Part shown: positions 14,650 through 23,059 of the stretch, piece by piece
Layout of the letters: the number at the start of each line of letters is the position of its first letter
Position numbering within the stretch: the stretch's first letter is position 1
Virus record (IMG/VR): IMGVR_UViG_3300010885_030168
Location: 1-40,432 of that record
Source: a virus
DNA: 40,432 nt
Direction: 5' to 3' (one strand)
Translations under genes and position numbers: made by a program
The notes under the pieces: model-generated
Database searches by the model: none
Seen by the model: only the letters and a program-made list of their open reading frames with translations
What the model was told of the DNA's origin: nothing

Positions 14650-17600
14650 TTATGCTCCTGTTCCTACTGCTGATGCTGATGCTAAATTGCCATCCTGGAT
14701 TTCCCCAGGATTCTTAAGTCTAATAGGAATGTAAATAAATTCAACATCTTTAGTTGGTTGAACTGCCACATCCACATACAGCTCATTTCTGGCAATACGC
14801 TCAGGCGTGTTATTTGTTGTGTCGCAAACCACTAAGTAGTCTGTGACACCGCGTTTTGCCACTAAATCATTTAATAAACTGTTTACTACTGCAAGAATTG
14901 CATTTCTTGTAATAGGATCATTTGGTTCAAATACAAACGGTCTACTAATAGTATTTAATGTTTGTCTTAGATAGTTAACCAGACGGGCAACATTAATTCT
15001 GTCCAATGCACTAGGAGTAGAACTTAGTGTCTTTTGTCCATAAATCAACAATCCATTTCCTGGAAGGAAAGTAAGTGGATTAATTTTATTAGTGTAAAGC
15101 ACATCTCTTAAACCTTGAGTTACACCTATGCTAATAAACTGGCCACTTGTAGAATCAATATATCCTATAGCATTAAGATTATCTATTAGCCCTCTGCGAG
15201 TTCCTGCAGGTGCTAGCCAAGGATAACTTATGTTATCGCTCTTAATAATTGCTCTTATTACTGCATGACTTGATGGCACTACCACTGGATTACCATTTAA
15301 ATCGTTAGTTTGTCCTTGCGGATAGTAAATTCCAACATAAGGATTTATAGTAACTAAACCACCTTCGCCGGTTGCTGTTACTCCCTCGGAATTTTGCGCC
15401 CAAGCTTGAATTGATGTTCCTGTGCCCTGTAAGCGCAACGGAGTGTCTCCAATTATAAATGATGTATTGTCACGATCTTCGTTCAATACAGTCATATTTT
15501 GAATTAGTTCCGGATAGCCGGGGCAAGAAATTAAATTAAAATTATTGGCATCTTCTCTAAGTGCAGTACTGCTATCAATTGCAGATTTTAAAGCTGAAAC
15601 TACTACCCCACGCGGGGCTTTTCTACCAAAATTTGGAACTCCGCTAGAATCGAATCCACTTATTGTTACCCATGCATCTTTTTGAGTAGGCAGGGATTCA
15701 TTTGGATACGAAGTACTATTAAAATAGTTTACTCTATATTCTTTTACATTGTATCCGCTGGCCCTTGTATTGAATATCAGCATGCCACGTGGATACAATG
15801 TAGCATCTGTTGCATCTAAATCAACGTAGTTACTTGTAGATAACGCTGCGATGGTCGGAATAGTATCCAATGATGGACTTGTAGTCCCGCTTGTTGCCCA
15901 ACGAGTATCTGCAAAAATAATTCCGTTTTGACTGACTGCATCTGTATTATCCAATAATACCCATTGATCAACGCCGGTTACATTTTGCCATCTATAAATT
16001 TTTGGATAATTTTCTAATTCACCGGTGTCTAACCACAAATCACCGTAAACTAAAGCTGTGTTGTCATCTTGGCTAGTCGGGGCCTCTGTAGAAAGTATAG
16101 GCCCTGTTGAGTTTGTTTGAGTTAGATTGTATCCGCGAATGTCTGAACTTAATGTTCTGTATCCTACCCAAGCAGACCCATTGCTTACCATGATATCTGC
16201 TCTAGTCGGAGTATTGTAGTACCATAATGAATTATTGGCTGGTGCTACATAAGGTTGAGTAGCACTGGCTGTATAAGTTACATCTTCCAACGGTTTCCAA
16301 TTTGTGCCTACTAGTGCAGTGTCACCAACTTCAGGGCTTGCATAAACTCTTGTTGCTGTAGAATTAATACCCACATTCGCCAACGGAGTTCTTGTCCCAT
16401 CAACGAACACCATATCACCACCTTGGGTGTGTGTTAATCTTACTGCACCCGAATCATCTTGGTCTGCTGTTACATTAGGAATAGCAGCAGCAAGTACAGC
16501 TTGAACAAAACCAACTACGGTGCCTGTGGTAACTGTTACATTGTATGAAGTAACCGTTCCTAGTGTTGCATTAGCTCTTGTTTGCAATGTAAAGTTACTA
16601 CCTACGCTTGGTGCAACCACCGAATTAGTATTAGCTACAACAACTGTTGAGCCTGTGCTAACACGTTGCCATAGATAGTTTGTGCAAGTTAGATTTCCAA
16701 ATGCATTATATTGACTGAAAACTGTACTTTGAGCAATGTTTAAACCACCACCTGTAGGATCTAATCCGTAAGTTGCGGTGAACACATTTGCATAATTGTT
16801 TACAGTTCTTGCTGTGAACACACCTGTTGTACTATTATATTCCTTAACAGACATATTCATTCCACTGCCTAATGCACTGGCTTTTTGCCAAACAGATCCA
16901 GATGGTTTTCCAACAAATGCATTTCCTTGCCATTCTGGAATCTGATTATAAGGTGCTATAGCTGTTACGGCAGCTGGATAAATGCCAGAAGTAATACCCA
17001 ATGTGGTCAACGCTGTTCCATTTGCATTTACAATATTACATGCAGAATTAGTAGCATCTGCTGTGGCACTAATAATAATTTGTCCATTCAATACACGAGA
17101 TTGAATACCTGTAATACTTGCAGAGTTAATTGCAGAGTTAACAGAAGAAACGTTAGAGGCCGCAGTCAATGTCACATTAGTACTGTTAATACTAATAATA
17201 CTAGTGGATGCAATTACGGGATTAGTTGCAGTCCCAGTAACTGTTGGCACAGACGCTTGCCATCCTTTACTACCTACTAACTGCCATGTGTTATCAAATC
17301 GTTTATAAAAAACTGGATTGTTTGCATCGTATGCGTTAACTGTGTAATCACCAATTTGTCCAATGTTTGCTGTTGGAGTAAAACTATCTCCTTGCAAATA
17401 GGTTGTATTTGTGATCACTGAAGTTGATTTTTTAGAGAACGATTGAGTACTAGAAACCCATTCGTATACGCCCCAGTCACTGCTAGAAACATCTAGCCAT
17501 AAGTTACCGTTACTTGGATTTGCCAAGGGTCTAGAAGTTGTTCCGCTTAATGCGCCCAGATCAACGTTAGCTCTTTGTACGTAAATTATATTACTGACCC

Positions 17601-17904
17601 CTAACGCACTATATGCTGCCAGCAGGCCATATTCATTTTGTTCGTCCCCATTTATAGGTGCACCACCGGATGTTGTTTTAAAAATTGGTGTGCCAAATGT
17701 GGTTACTAGATCTCTTTGACTAGTTATGGTATAAATCTTGCCTGCATTTTCTTGTAAGGTACCAGCAGCTAATGCAGTACCACCTGGGGCAACTTTATTT
17801 TGGGCGGTTGCCACAAGAAGGTAAGCTACCGATCCTAATGCAGTTGGTGCATAATTGCTTTGATCTGTAACTGTAACTTGTACGCCTGGTGAAACTAATG
17901 CCAT
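14650..17904 (-). CDS. 18: Contractile tail sheath protein gp18, with large insertions
   Basis: 1084 aa against 659 in T4. The N-terminus (LVSPGVQVTVTDQSNYAPTA) and C-terminus (INVARLVNYLRQTLNTISR; FEPNDPITRNAILAVVNSLL; DVEFIYIPIRLKNPGE) are classic sheath regions that form the inner conserved core, and VILRAIIK-type text (HAVIRAIIKSDNI) precedes them. Between about residues 110 and 700 lie beta-rich, Thr/Ser/Asn-rich insertions. These include two or three GxLWLD...YxW...W modules (GNLWLDVSSSDWGVYEW; GDLWLDTGELENYPKIYRW) that probably face outward and may bind glycans. The ATG at 17904 has GAGGAAATGAAAC upstream and a late promoter about 30 nt away. This is a major, highly expressed late gene. 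Confidence 0.93.
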   Translation of the reverse strand: MALVSPGVQVTVTDQSNYAPTALGSVAYLLVATAQNKVAPGGTALAAGTLQENAGKIYTITSQRDLVTTFGTPIFKTTSGGAPINGDEQNEYGLLAAYSALGVSNIIYVQRANVDLGALSGTTSRPLANPSNGNLWLDVSSSDWGVYEWVSSTQSFSKKSTSVITNTTYLQGDSFTPTANIGQIGDYTVNAYDANNPVFYKRFDNTWQLVGSKGWQASVPTVTGTATNPVIASTSIISINSTNVTLTAASNVSSVNSAINSASITGIQSRVLNGQIIISATADATNSACNIVNANGTALTTLGITSGIYPAAVTAIAPYNQIPEWQGNAFVGKPSGSVWQKASALGSGMNMSVKEYNSTTGVFTARTVNNYANVFTATYGLDPTGGGLNIAQSTVFSQYNAFGNLTCTNYLWQRVSTGSTVVVANTNSVVAPSVGSNFTLQTRANATLGTVTSYNVTVTTGTVVGFVQAVLAAAIPNVTADQDDSGAVRLTHTQGGDMVFVDGTRTPLANVGINSTATRVYASPEVGDTALVGTNWKPLEDVTYTASATQPYVAPANNSLWYYNTPTRADIMVSNGSAWVGYRTLSSDIRGYNLTQTNSTGPILSTEAPTSQDDNTALVYGDLWLDTGELENYPKIYRWQNVTGVDQWVLLDNTDAVSQNGIIFADTRWATSGTTSPSLDTIPTIAALSTSNYVDLDATDATLYPRGMLIFNTRASGYNVKEYRVNYFNSTSYPNESLPTQKDAWVTISGFDSSGVPNFGRKAPRGVVVSALKSAIDSSTALREDANNFNLISCPGYPELIQNMTVLNEDRDNTSFIIGDTPLRLQGTGTSIQAWAQNSEGVTATGEGGLVTINPYVGIYYPQGQTNDLNGNPVVVPSSHAVIRAIIKSDNISYPWLAPAGTRRGLIDNLNAIGYIDSTSGQFISIGVTQGLRDVLYTNKINPLTFLPGNGLLIYGQKTLSSTPSALDRINVARLVNYLRQTLNTISRPFVFEPNDPITRNAILAVVNSLLNDLVAKRGVTDYLVVCDTTNNTPERIARNELYVDVAVQPTKDVEFIYIPIRLKNPGEIQDGNLASASAVGTGA

Positions 17905-17932
17905 GTTTCATTTCCTCATTATTCTGTAAAGA

Positions 17933-17940
17933 TATTTATC
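17933..17940 (-). promoter_or_regulatory. T4-type late promoter for gp18-gp19
   Basis: GATAAATA on the minus strand. The leader of about 20 nt contains GAGGAAAT upstream of ATG 17904, a conventional late promoter plus Shine-Dalgarno layout. Confidence 0.7.
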
Positions 17941-17995
17941 GAAAGAAATAAAATATGGGCTGTTTGATTGCCCTTTGCAAAGGTTTCATAAATAT

Positions 17996-18349
17996 ATGAT
18001 GCAAAGACCTTTATGTGCAGTCTGTAATTCCAATCCAGCCGCAATAAATTATATAAAAGAAGGGCAACATCATTATAGGAAACTATGCGATAGTTGTATT
18101 CGTAAAGGCAAAAAGTTGAAGCCAACACCCCCAAATTGGTTTAAGTCGGGGTATCGAAAAAAATCTGTGTGCGAAAAATGTGGATATCGAGGTAAGTACC
18201 CAGAAAAACAAATGACAGTTTTTCACATAGACGGCAATCTTAAAAATACGTCTACGCTAAATCTAAAAACATTATGTTTAAATTGTAGGGTAGAAGTGGC
18301 AGTCAGCAGGTTGCCTTGGAGGGAAAGTCCCCTTACACCAGATTTTTAA
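17996..18349 (+). CDS. Small zinc-binding HNH-like protein
   Basis: 117 aa from ATG 17996. ATG 17999 is equally possible and the frame extends to a TTG at 17975. It has three CxxC pairs: C7/C10 (CAVC), C31/C34 (CDSC) and C59/C62 (CEKC), then FHIDGNLKN (H77, D79, N81), N89 and a final C94/C97 (CLNC). The last part reads as a degenerate HNH/beta-beta-alpha metal nuclease (H-x-D...N...CxxC) without the terminal His. The first two knuckles may bind DNA or RNA. It is a lone + strand gene inside the minus-strand structural cluster and its 3' end overlaps the dNMP kinase gene by 17 nt. It resembles freestanding homing-endonuclease-type insertions. No convincing Shine-Dalgarno sequence or promoter is seen; CATAAATA at 17987-17994 is too close to the ATG to be a sure late promoter. 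Confidence 0.7.
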   Translation: MMQRPLCAVCNSNPAAINYIKEGQHHYRKLCDSCIRKGKKLKPTPPNWFKSGYRKKSVCEKCGYRGKYPEKQMTVFHIDGNLKNTSTLNLKTLCLNCRVEVAVSRLPWRESPLTPDF

Positions 18350-18929
18350 GTTGATCGTATAGATCTTCAATTGATCCGTTATTGTCTACAATTAGATCAA
18401 AATTAGTAGATGCCCAACTGTATTCGCTTGCATGAATTGTTGGATATATTTTTTGTATTTCCTTTGGTGCAATACGTGCTAGATTAAACCAGTCCGGATC
18501 CGGGCCGCGAGCAATACGTATTACACGGCCGCCTGCATTACGAATACTTTGAATTTCATTGGGAAATCGACAATCACTAATCACAATATTATCTTTGGCC
18601 ATTCGTATTTTATTTTCAACGCTGGCAATCCAGATATCATCATGAAATCCTTTTCGACAAACTTCTGTGCCCCACAACTGTAGCACAAGTCTGGGTGTTA
18701 ATTGGGGCATGTTCAAACGTTCAGACCACCATGGATCTACTTGTTCTCTCCATTCCCTAGCGTTTTTAGTACGACCCTCTAGTAACTCCCTGTTCCACCC
18801 AAAAACAGATGATACTGCATCTTTAAGAGTAGCTGCAAAGCTATCTCGTCGAAAGCCATAAAAATTTACCAAATAATCTGCGGCAGTGTCTTTGCCTGCA
18901 CCAATAAGACCACAAATACCAATAATCAT
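18333..18929 (-). CDS. 1: Deoxynucleoside monophosphate kinase (T4 gp1-like)
   Basis: A 198-aa P-loop kinase; T4 gp1 is about 240 aa. It opens MIIGICGLIGAGKDTAAD, with the P-loop GLIGAGKDT at residues 7-15. It continues with LLEGRTKNAREWREQVD and a substrate-side region (LTPRLVLQLWGTEVCRKGFHDDIW). VISDCRFPNEIQSIRNAGG is the second conserved motif of the dNMP kinase family. The enzyme phosphorylates dTMP, dGMP and hydroxymethyl-dCMP in T4; the substrate range here is unknown. It is a nucleotide-metabolism gene lodged between gp13 and gp18. Its ribosome-binding site AGGAG lies inside the hairpin at 18933-18952, so translation may depend on how the mRNA begins or folds. Confidence 0.88.
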   Translation of the reverse strand: MIIGICGLIGAGKDTAADYLVNFYGFRRDSFAATLKDAVSSVFGWNRELLEGRTKNAREWREQVDPWWSERLNMPQLTPRLVLQLWGTEVCRKGFHDDIWIASVENKIRMAKDNIVISDCRFPNEIQSIRNAGGRVIRIARGPDPDWFNLARIAPKEIQKIYPTIHASEYSWASTNFDLIVDNNGSIEDLYDQLKNLV

Positions 18930-18932
18930 AAA

Positions 18933-18952
18933 AAGGACTCCTAGGAGTCCTT
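18933..18952 (-). terminator. Perfect 20-bp palindrome: terminator that also holds the dNMP kinase ribosome-binding site
   Basis: AAGGACTCCT followed by AGGAGTCCTT is self-complementary and can fold as an 8-bp stem with a CUAG loop. On the minus strand it is followed by UUUUU, so it can terminate transcripts arriving from gp13. The 3' arm carries AGGAG, 8 nt before the ATG at 18929, so the same structure would hide the Shine-Dalgarno sequence. Confidence 0.8.
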
Positions 18953-18960
18953 ATTTTACA

Positions 18961-20130
18961 TTAACCTATGACCCATGTCAACGGTTCTGATCCATCAACA
19001 TAATTTGCCAAATCTTTTTCTAACTGCTCCATTTCGGCTTGAGCTTCTGCCAATAATGCTGCTCCATTTAACTGAGTACCTGACTGTGGTCCTGCAATAC
19101 TGGCAAATTTTCCTCTGGCTTGTCCCAATATACTTTTACAAAATGCTAAAGAATATTCCTGTAACCAGGGGTAAACTTGTGGATCACTTAATAGCATACT
19201 GTCTGGTTTATAATTGTAAATCCAAAGTAACACACTTTCAGGCTGATAATCGTTGGTTTCATCCTGATATGTTTGAAAAGAAATCTGTGTTCTTTGCAAA
19301 GCAGTGCCAGTTACACTGGCTGCACCAAGAGTCTGATTAGCTAATACTGTAATCACAGTGCTGGTAGCGTCGATAGTTTGTATTCTGTATTGTGTGCTGT
19401 ACCCTTGCACAGAACAATTTTGTATGTATATACTGCTATTAACTTTTAATTTCGTTTGAGGAGCAGGAAGGACAATTGTAATGACACTGTTTACTACTGT
19501 ATTTGCTGCGGTAACAGAATTTGGAGATACCACTACACCGTCATCGTAGGGAATTTTCCTCACAAGAGTGAGTTTTTTAGTCACACGATTCCATGTATAG
19601 TTAATATAGCCACCGAACATCATCATGGCTAATTCCTGATATTGAGCAAATAATTCGTAGTTTGTTAATCCGCCTACCCTGCCAGCAACCAACATATAAG
19701 TGTTCAAATATCCCGATGCAAATGGTTCAAATTGACTAGCGGTGGTTCCTGTAGTACTACCGATGCCTCGTCTAAAAATCTGTCGCACTTCCATTATATT
19801 GTTTGGCAAAATGTATTCTTGTACATTGGGCAACAGGTCTAAAAATGCGTAACTTTCTTCTACAGCGTTTGATGCCTTCTGTCTGTATTTTGTTAATGCT
19901 TGTTTTATAGCAAGATCATAGTGCTCTTTGTCTAATTCAACATCCACAATCTGATCACCTAGTCGTAGCCGGATGTAATCAGTCATTTCATTGCGAAGCT
20001 GATTAAGAGTTTGAATCTGTTCGTTAGCCGCTATTGCACTTTCCTGGCTAATAAAACCTGGACCGTCGAGACTCTTGACTCTAAGGCTCTGATCGTTTCG
20101 TAAATTGGGTTGTATTACAACTTCTGTCAT
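18961..20130 (-). CDS. 13: Neck protein gp13 with an inserted beta domain
   Basis: 389 aa; T4 gp13 is about 309. The N-terminal helical part (QLRNEMTDYIRLRLGDQIVD; ELDKEHYDLAIKQALTKYRQ) and ESYAFLDLLPNVQEYILP, IMEVRQIFRRG and WLQEYSLAFCKSILGQARGK are typical of gp13-type neck or connector proteins in marine T4-like phages. gp13 binds the portal, and with gp14 closes the filled head and provides the tail-docking site. Residues about 200-285 form a Val/Thr/Ser-rich beta insertion that would explain the extra length. The partner genes gp14 and gp15 are nearby but on the opposite strand. The ATG at 20130 uses AGGAC in the 3' arm of the upstream hairpin. Confidence 0.78.
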   Translation of the reverse strand: MTEVVIQPNLRNDQSLRVKSLDGPGFISQESAIAANEQIQTLNQLRNEMTDYIRLRLGDQIVDVELDKEHYDLAIKQALTKYRQKASNAVEESYAFLDLLPNVQEYILPNNIMEVRQIFRRGIGSTTGTTASQFEPFASGYLNTYMLVAGRVGGLTNYELFAQYQELAMMMFGGYINYTWNRVTKKLTLVRKIPYDDGVVVSPNSVTAANTVVNSVITIVLPAPQTKLKVNSSIYIQNCSVQGYSTQYRIQTIDATSTVITVLANQTLGAASVTGTALQRTQISFQTYQDETNDYQPESVLLWIYNYKPDSMLLSDPQVYPWLQEYSLAFCKSILGQARGKFASIAGPQSGTQLNGAALLAEAQAEMEQLEKDLANYVDGSEPLTWVIG

Positions 20131-20135
20131 AAAAA

Positions 20136-20167
20136 AGTCCTGTTAGCAATATTTAGCTAACAGGACT
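20136..20167 (-). terminator. 12-bp hairpin: terminator, gp13 ribosome-binding site and a late-promoter-like loop
   Basis: AGTCCTGTTAGC (20136-20147) pairs perfectly with GCTAACAGGACT (20156-20167) around an 8-nt loop. On the minus strand it is followed by UUUUU and then ATG (20130). It can terminate the upstream transcript and bury AGGAC of gp13. The minus-strand sequence across the loop reads GCTAAATATT, containing TAAATA. If this acts as a late promoter, RNA starts near 20144 and lacks the 5' arm, freeing the Shine-Dalgarno sequence. T4 genes e and soc use the same logic. Confidence 0.75.
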
Positions 20168-20185
20168 GAACGATACATTATGGAA

Positions 20186-21343
20186 TTAACTAGCTTTTAA
20201 CAGCAGTATATCTGTGCCAATTCTGCCATTGAGTTTAGTTTCCACTGCTTTGATGTCTTTCATAAAAGTTCTCAGTGCTATTTTGCCGGCTTTTGCAAAC
20301 TCTTTAAGTTGCTCATCGGGTTTTCTTAATGTCTTACTTACAGATTTATCTGCATCAAATCCAATTATAGTAGTCCCCTTGACTGACAATGTTTGATATG
20401 AAGCAGACACATATTTTCCAAGTTTTCTAGTTTTATTATTATAAATCCACAGTTCAGCCGAGCCCACAATATCTGCAGGATTAATGGATACAATTTTTAA
20501 GAGTTTATCTTCTTTTGCGTATTTGAGTTTTGAAATAACTTTTTCTTTGCTAGGGGATTTCTTAACCCTTGCATTTTTTGTTGCCTTTTTTACACAGCGA
20601 TATTGTTCAATTGCAGCCAATAGATCTTCGATCCATTTAATATGTTTTTTAAAATCTGCGGCTTTATAATGACTGTAACCTTCAACCAATTGAGGATCAG
20701 TTTTTTGCCTTGCATCTTCGAGTTCGGCTTTTCGTTTTTGAAAAAGATTTTCATACTTTACCAATTGACTTTGTACTACATTATTATTGATTAGCCAGTC
20801 ATAAAATTTTACATCAGTTTGATCAATTTCGTCGTAGTAACCCTCAAGTTCGCCAATTAGTTCACTTGTTTTTTCTGCAAGTCTATCTTGAATTGTTGGT
20901 TTATAAGGTTCAGCCATTTTTGTAGCCACAACTTCAATTTTTTCTGGCTCAGCGTCACGGATAGCTTCATTGATCGAATTGGTTAGATATGTAAGATGTC
21001 TTTCTCTAAAAGTCATGCCGGCGTTATGAGCCATAATCAGGCTGCAAGTAGTCATTGGCACACTACGATCACCAGCACGATCAAAGGCTTTAATTTGTTC
21101 CTTATCCCATGTACCAACGGATTTTATCCATTCAGTGACATATTTTTTACAATCTTTTTGATTATAAAAATAATTGTAGTAGTAAAAACTTCGACGCAAA
21201 CGATTATCAAATTGATCGTCAGGCCAATTCACAGACTCTGCAGGCCATTCTGGCTCAGGGCCTGTGTATTTTTCATCCGCAAATAGCGGATTACGAATTT
21301 TAACTTCTTTCTTTTTAAGCTTAATTCCAGCAACAATTGCCAT
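20186..21343 (-). CDS. Unknown protein upstream of gp13, probably virion- or assembly-related
   Basis: 385 aa, Lys/Glu-rich and soluble. The N-terminal half is aromatic-rich (SFYYYNYFYNQKDCKKYVTE; WIKSVGTWDKEQIKAFDRAG). About residues 135-255 are predominantly charged helix, probably coiled coil (ELIGELEGYYDEIDQTDVKF; QKRKAELEDARQKTDPQLVE). The C-terminal part is beta (LLKIVSINPADIVGSAELWI; YNNKTRKLGKYVSASYQTLS). I do not recognise a named family. It starts after CGGAGTAAAAA, follows the 89-aa gene by 3 nt and is ended by the hairpin at 20136-20167. Confidence 0.7.
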   Translation of the reverse strand: MAIVAGIKLKKKEVKIRNPLFADEKYTGPEPEWPAESVNWPDDQFDNRLRRSFYYYNYFYNQKDCKKYVTEWIKSVGTWDKEQIKAFDRAGDRSVPMTTCSLIMAHNAGMTFRERHLTYLTNSINEAIRDAEPEKIEVVATKMAEPYKPTIQDRLAEKTSELIGELEGYYDEIDQTDVKFYDWLINNNVVQSQLVKYENLFQKRKAELEDARQKTDPQLVEGYSHYKAADFKKHIKWIEDLLAAIEQYRCVKKATKNARVKKSPSKEKVISKLKYAKEDKLLKIVSINPADIVGSAELWIYNNKTRKLGKYVSASYQTLSVKGTTIIGFDADKSVSKTLRKPDEQLKEFAKAGKIALRTFMKDIKAVETKLNGRIGTDILLLKAS

Positions 21344-21346
21344 TTT

Positions 21347-21616
21347 TTACTCCGGTTTAATTAAAATTGCCATAGTTATATAGCTTTCCAAATTTGTCAA
21401 TGCTAGTTCTAATTCCGACTGCTTTTTTTTGTATTCGCTGGTATATCCTCCAACTCGACGGCATTCTACTAGGGCCTTGTCTCTTTCGTTATTCAATGAC
21501 TTAACGTTGGTATACATTTTTGTAAGATCTCGTTTTGTCGGTCCAAAAGGGTAAGAGCGAACTATTTTATCGCACACACTTAATCGATTTAACAACGCTA
21601 GCTGTTGATAGTCCAT
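21347..21616 (-). CDS. Small helical unknown protein
   Basis: 89 aa, almost all helix, with LTKMYTNVKSLNNERDKALV and YKKKQSELELALTNLESYIT suggesting a two-helix coiled coil. No known domain is recognised. It is the first gene of the leftward unit and diverges from gp14. It is followed 3 nt later by the 385-aa gene, to which it may be functionally linked. No Shine-Dalgarno sequence is obvious before the ATG (TATAATTAAAAAATGG). Confidence 0.6.
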   Translation of the reverse strand: MDYQQLALLNRLSVCDKIVRSYPFGPTKRDLTKMYTNVKSLNNERDKALVECRRVGGYTSEYKKKQSELELALTNLESYITMAILIKPE

Positions 21617-21657
21617 TTTTTAATTATACATGAAATGGGTTTTTGTGTCAACTTAAC

Positions 21658-21665
21658 CATAAATA
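21658..21665 (+). promoter_or_regulatory. T4-type late promoter for gp14-gp15-Nudix
   Basis: CATAAATA on the plus strand, one mismatch to TATAAATA, 20 nt before the gp14 ATG at 21686. The short leader contains ACGGAAT as a weak ribosome-binding site. This is the only clear late promoter on the plus strand, matching the only plus-strand structural genes. Confidence 0.65.
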
Positions 21666-21685
21666 CACAATAAACGGAATTAAAA

Positions 21686-23059
21686 ATGCCTAGACTAAGT
21701 ATGTGGCGTGAAAACCACACTAACGACTACAACTTTTTCGATAAAGTTATAAGCGAACAATTTACAGTTGGCGGAACCGGTATTCTGTTGCACAAGTACG
21801 TGGGAACAAATACCCAAGCAAATTCGTATGCAACTTCAAATACCACCGCTTCTGGCCGTACTTTATACTTTTCCAATGTTGCTAATTTTGAAGTAGGTCA
21901 AACTGTAAGCGGAATTGGAATTTCTGACAGCACTGTAATTTTTAGTACAAATACCTCAGCGAATACTGTAACAATTTCGTCTAATGTCACGTCAACCATT
22001 AGTTCGGGACAACCGGTTAACATTTTTTGGAAAGATGGCACTCAACCTGTTTATCAAAACCAAAGTGCTTTAAATATTCAAGATTTGTTATTTTTAGAAA
22101 ACAGGGATCGAAAATATGATACTTCCGTCTATACTCTTCGGGGTGTTTATAATGTTAATGATAATGATTTTGATTTAAAACAATTTGGTATTTTCTTAAG
22201 TGCAGATACTATCTACATGACGTTTCATTTAAATGATACTGTAGCAGCACTGGGTAGAAAAATAATGTCAGGGGATGTATTAGAACTTCAACATAAAAAA
22301 GATTATTACCCACTTGATGCCGACATTCCATCTGTATTAAAAAGATATTATGTAGTACAGGATACCAGTTTTGCTGCCGAGGGGTTCAGTCAAACGTGGT
22401 GGCCGCATCTATGGCGAGTTAAATTAACTCCGTTAGTAGACAGTCAAGAATATAAAGATATATTAAATCAGCTTACAGGCAATGATGCAAATGCTACTCC
22501 TGTTGGAAATTATTTGAGCACATTAGACAAACTAATTAATATCAATGATGCAATTATTGAACAAGCAGAAATTGATGTACCCAAAAGCGGAACAGATACT
22601 GATAATTTATACATAGAACCAATTAATCCTGACGGAAGTCCGGGGGATCCTACCGGGGTACAAGTAGATATAACCACAATGACCGTTGATTCTACTTCGA
22701 ATTTTGCATCAGTTCAACCAACCACCCCGGACACAGACATACCTGCATATTTGGGAGGCGATGGTAGCACCCCTAACGGCTGGCCTGTTACTGTTGGTAC
22801 TTCTTTTCCAAGCAGCCCCACTATTGGGGACTATGCTTTACGTACAGATTACGTACCTAATAGATTGTTTAGATACAGTGGTACCAGATGGGTTAAAATT
22901 GAAGACAGTGTAAGAACAAGTCTAACGCCAGGACCAAATAATCAAACACAACGTAGTATATTTGTAAATAATACAAGCACATTTACAACTAAGGAAGGTC
23001 AGACATTGCCCACTAGACAATCGCTTAGTAAAGCACTAACACCCAAGGCAGACAATTAA
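21686..23059 (+). CDS. 14: Neck protein gp14 with inserted and appended beta modules
   Basis: 457 aa; T4 gp14 is about 256. The core is recognisable as the marine-type gp14: NDYNFFDKVISEQFTVGG, NIQDLLFLENRDRKYD, LRGVYNVNDNDFDLKQFGIF, GDVLELQHKKDYYPLD, KRYYVVQDTSFAAEGFSQTW and WRVKLTPLVDSQEYKDIL. gp14 pairs with gp13 to seal the head and receive the tail. Residues about 56-116 are an inserted beta module (VGQTVSGIGISDSTV), also present twice in the 1072-aa structural protein. After about 360 there is an appended module (IGDYALRTDYVPNRLFRYSG, then TRWVKIED) like those in gp18 and gp15. The stop overlaps the gp15 start (TAATG). Confidence 0.8.
   Translation: MPRLSMWRENHTNDYNFFDKVISEQFTVGGTGILLHKYVGTNTQANSYATSNTTASGRTLYFSNVANFEVGQTVSGIGISDSTVIFSTNTSANTVTISSNVTSTISSGQPVNIFWKDGTQPVYQNQSALNIQDLLFLENRDRKYDTSVYTLRGVYNVNDNDFDLKQFGIFLSADTIYMTFHLNDTVAALGRKIMSGDVLELQHKKDYYPLDADIPSVLKRYYVVQDTSFAAEGFSQTWWPHLWRVKLTPLVDSQEYKDILNQLTGNDANATPVGNYLSTLDKLININDAIIEQAEIDVPKSGTDTDNLYIEPINPDGSPGDPTGVQVDITTMTVDSTSNFASVQPTTPDTDIPAYLGGDGSTPNGWPVTVGTSFPSSPTIGDYALRTDYVPNRLFRYSGTRWVKIEDSVRTSLTPGPNNQTQRSIFVNNTSTFTTKEGQTLPTRQSLSKALTPKADN

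Noticed and set aside
17987-17994. CATAAATA as a late promoter for the small HNH-like gene
   Set aside because: It ends 1-4 nt before the candidate ATGs, so RNA would start inside the reading frame. Probably chance in AT-rich sequence.
17919-18134. A minus-strand 71-aa frame opposite the zinc-rich HNH-like gene
   Set aside because: It has no recognisable pattern and lies opposite a gene with well-ordered Cys/His motifs. It also overlaps the gp18 promoter region.
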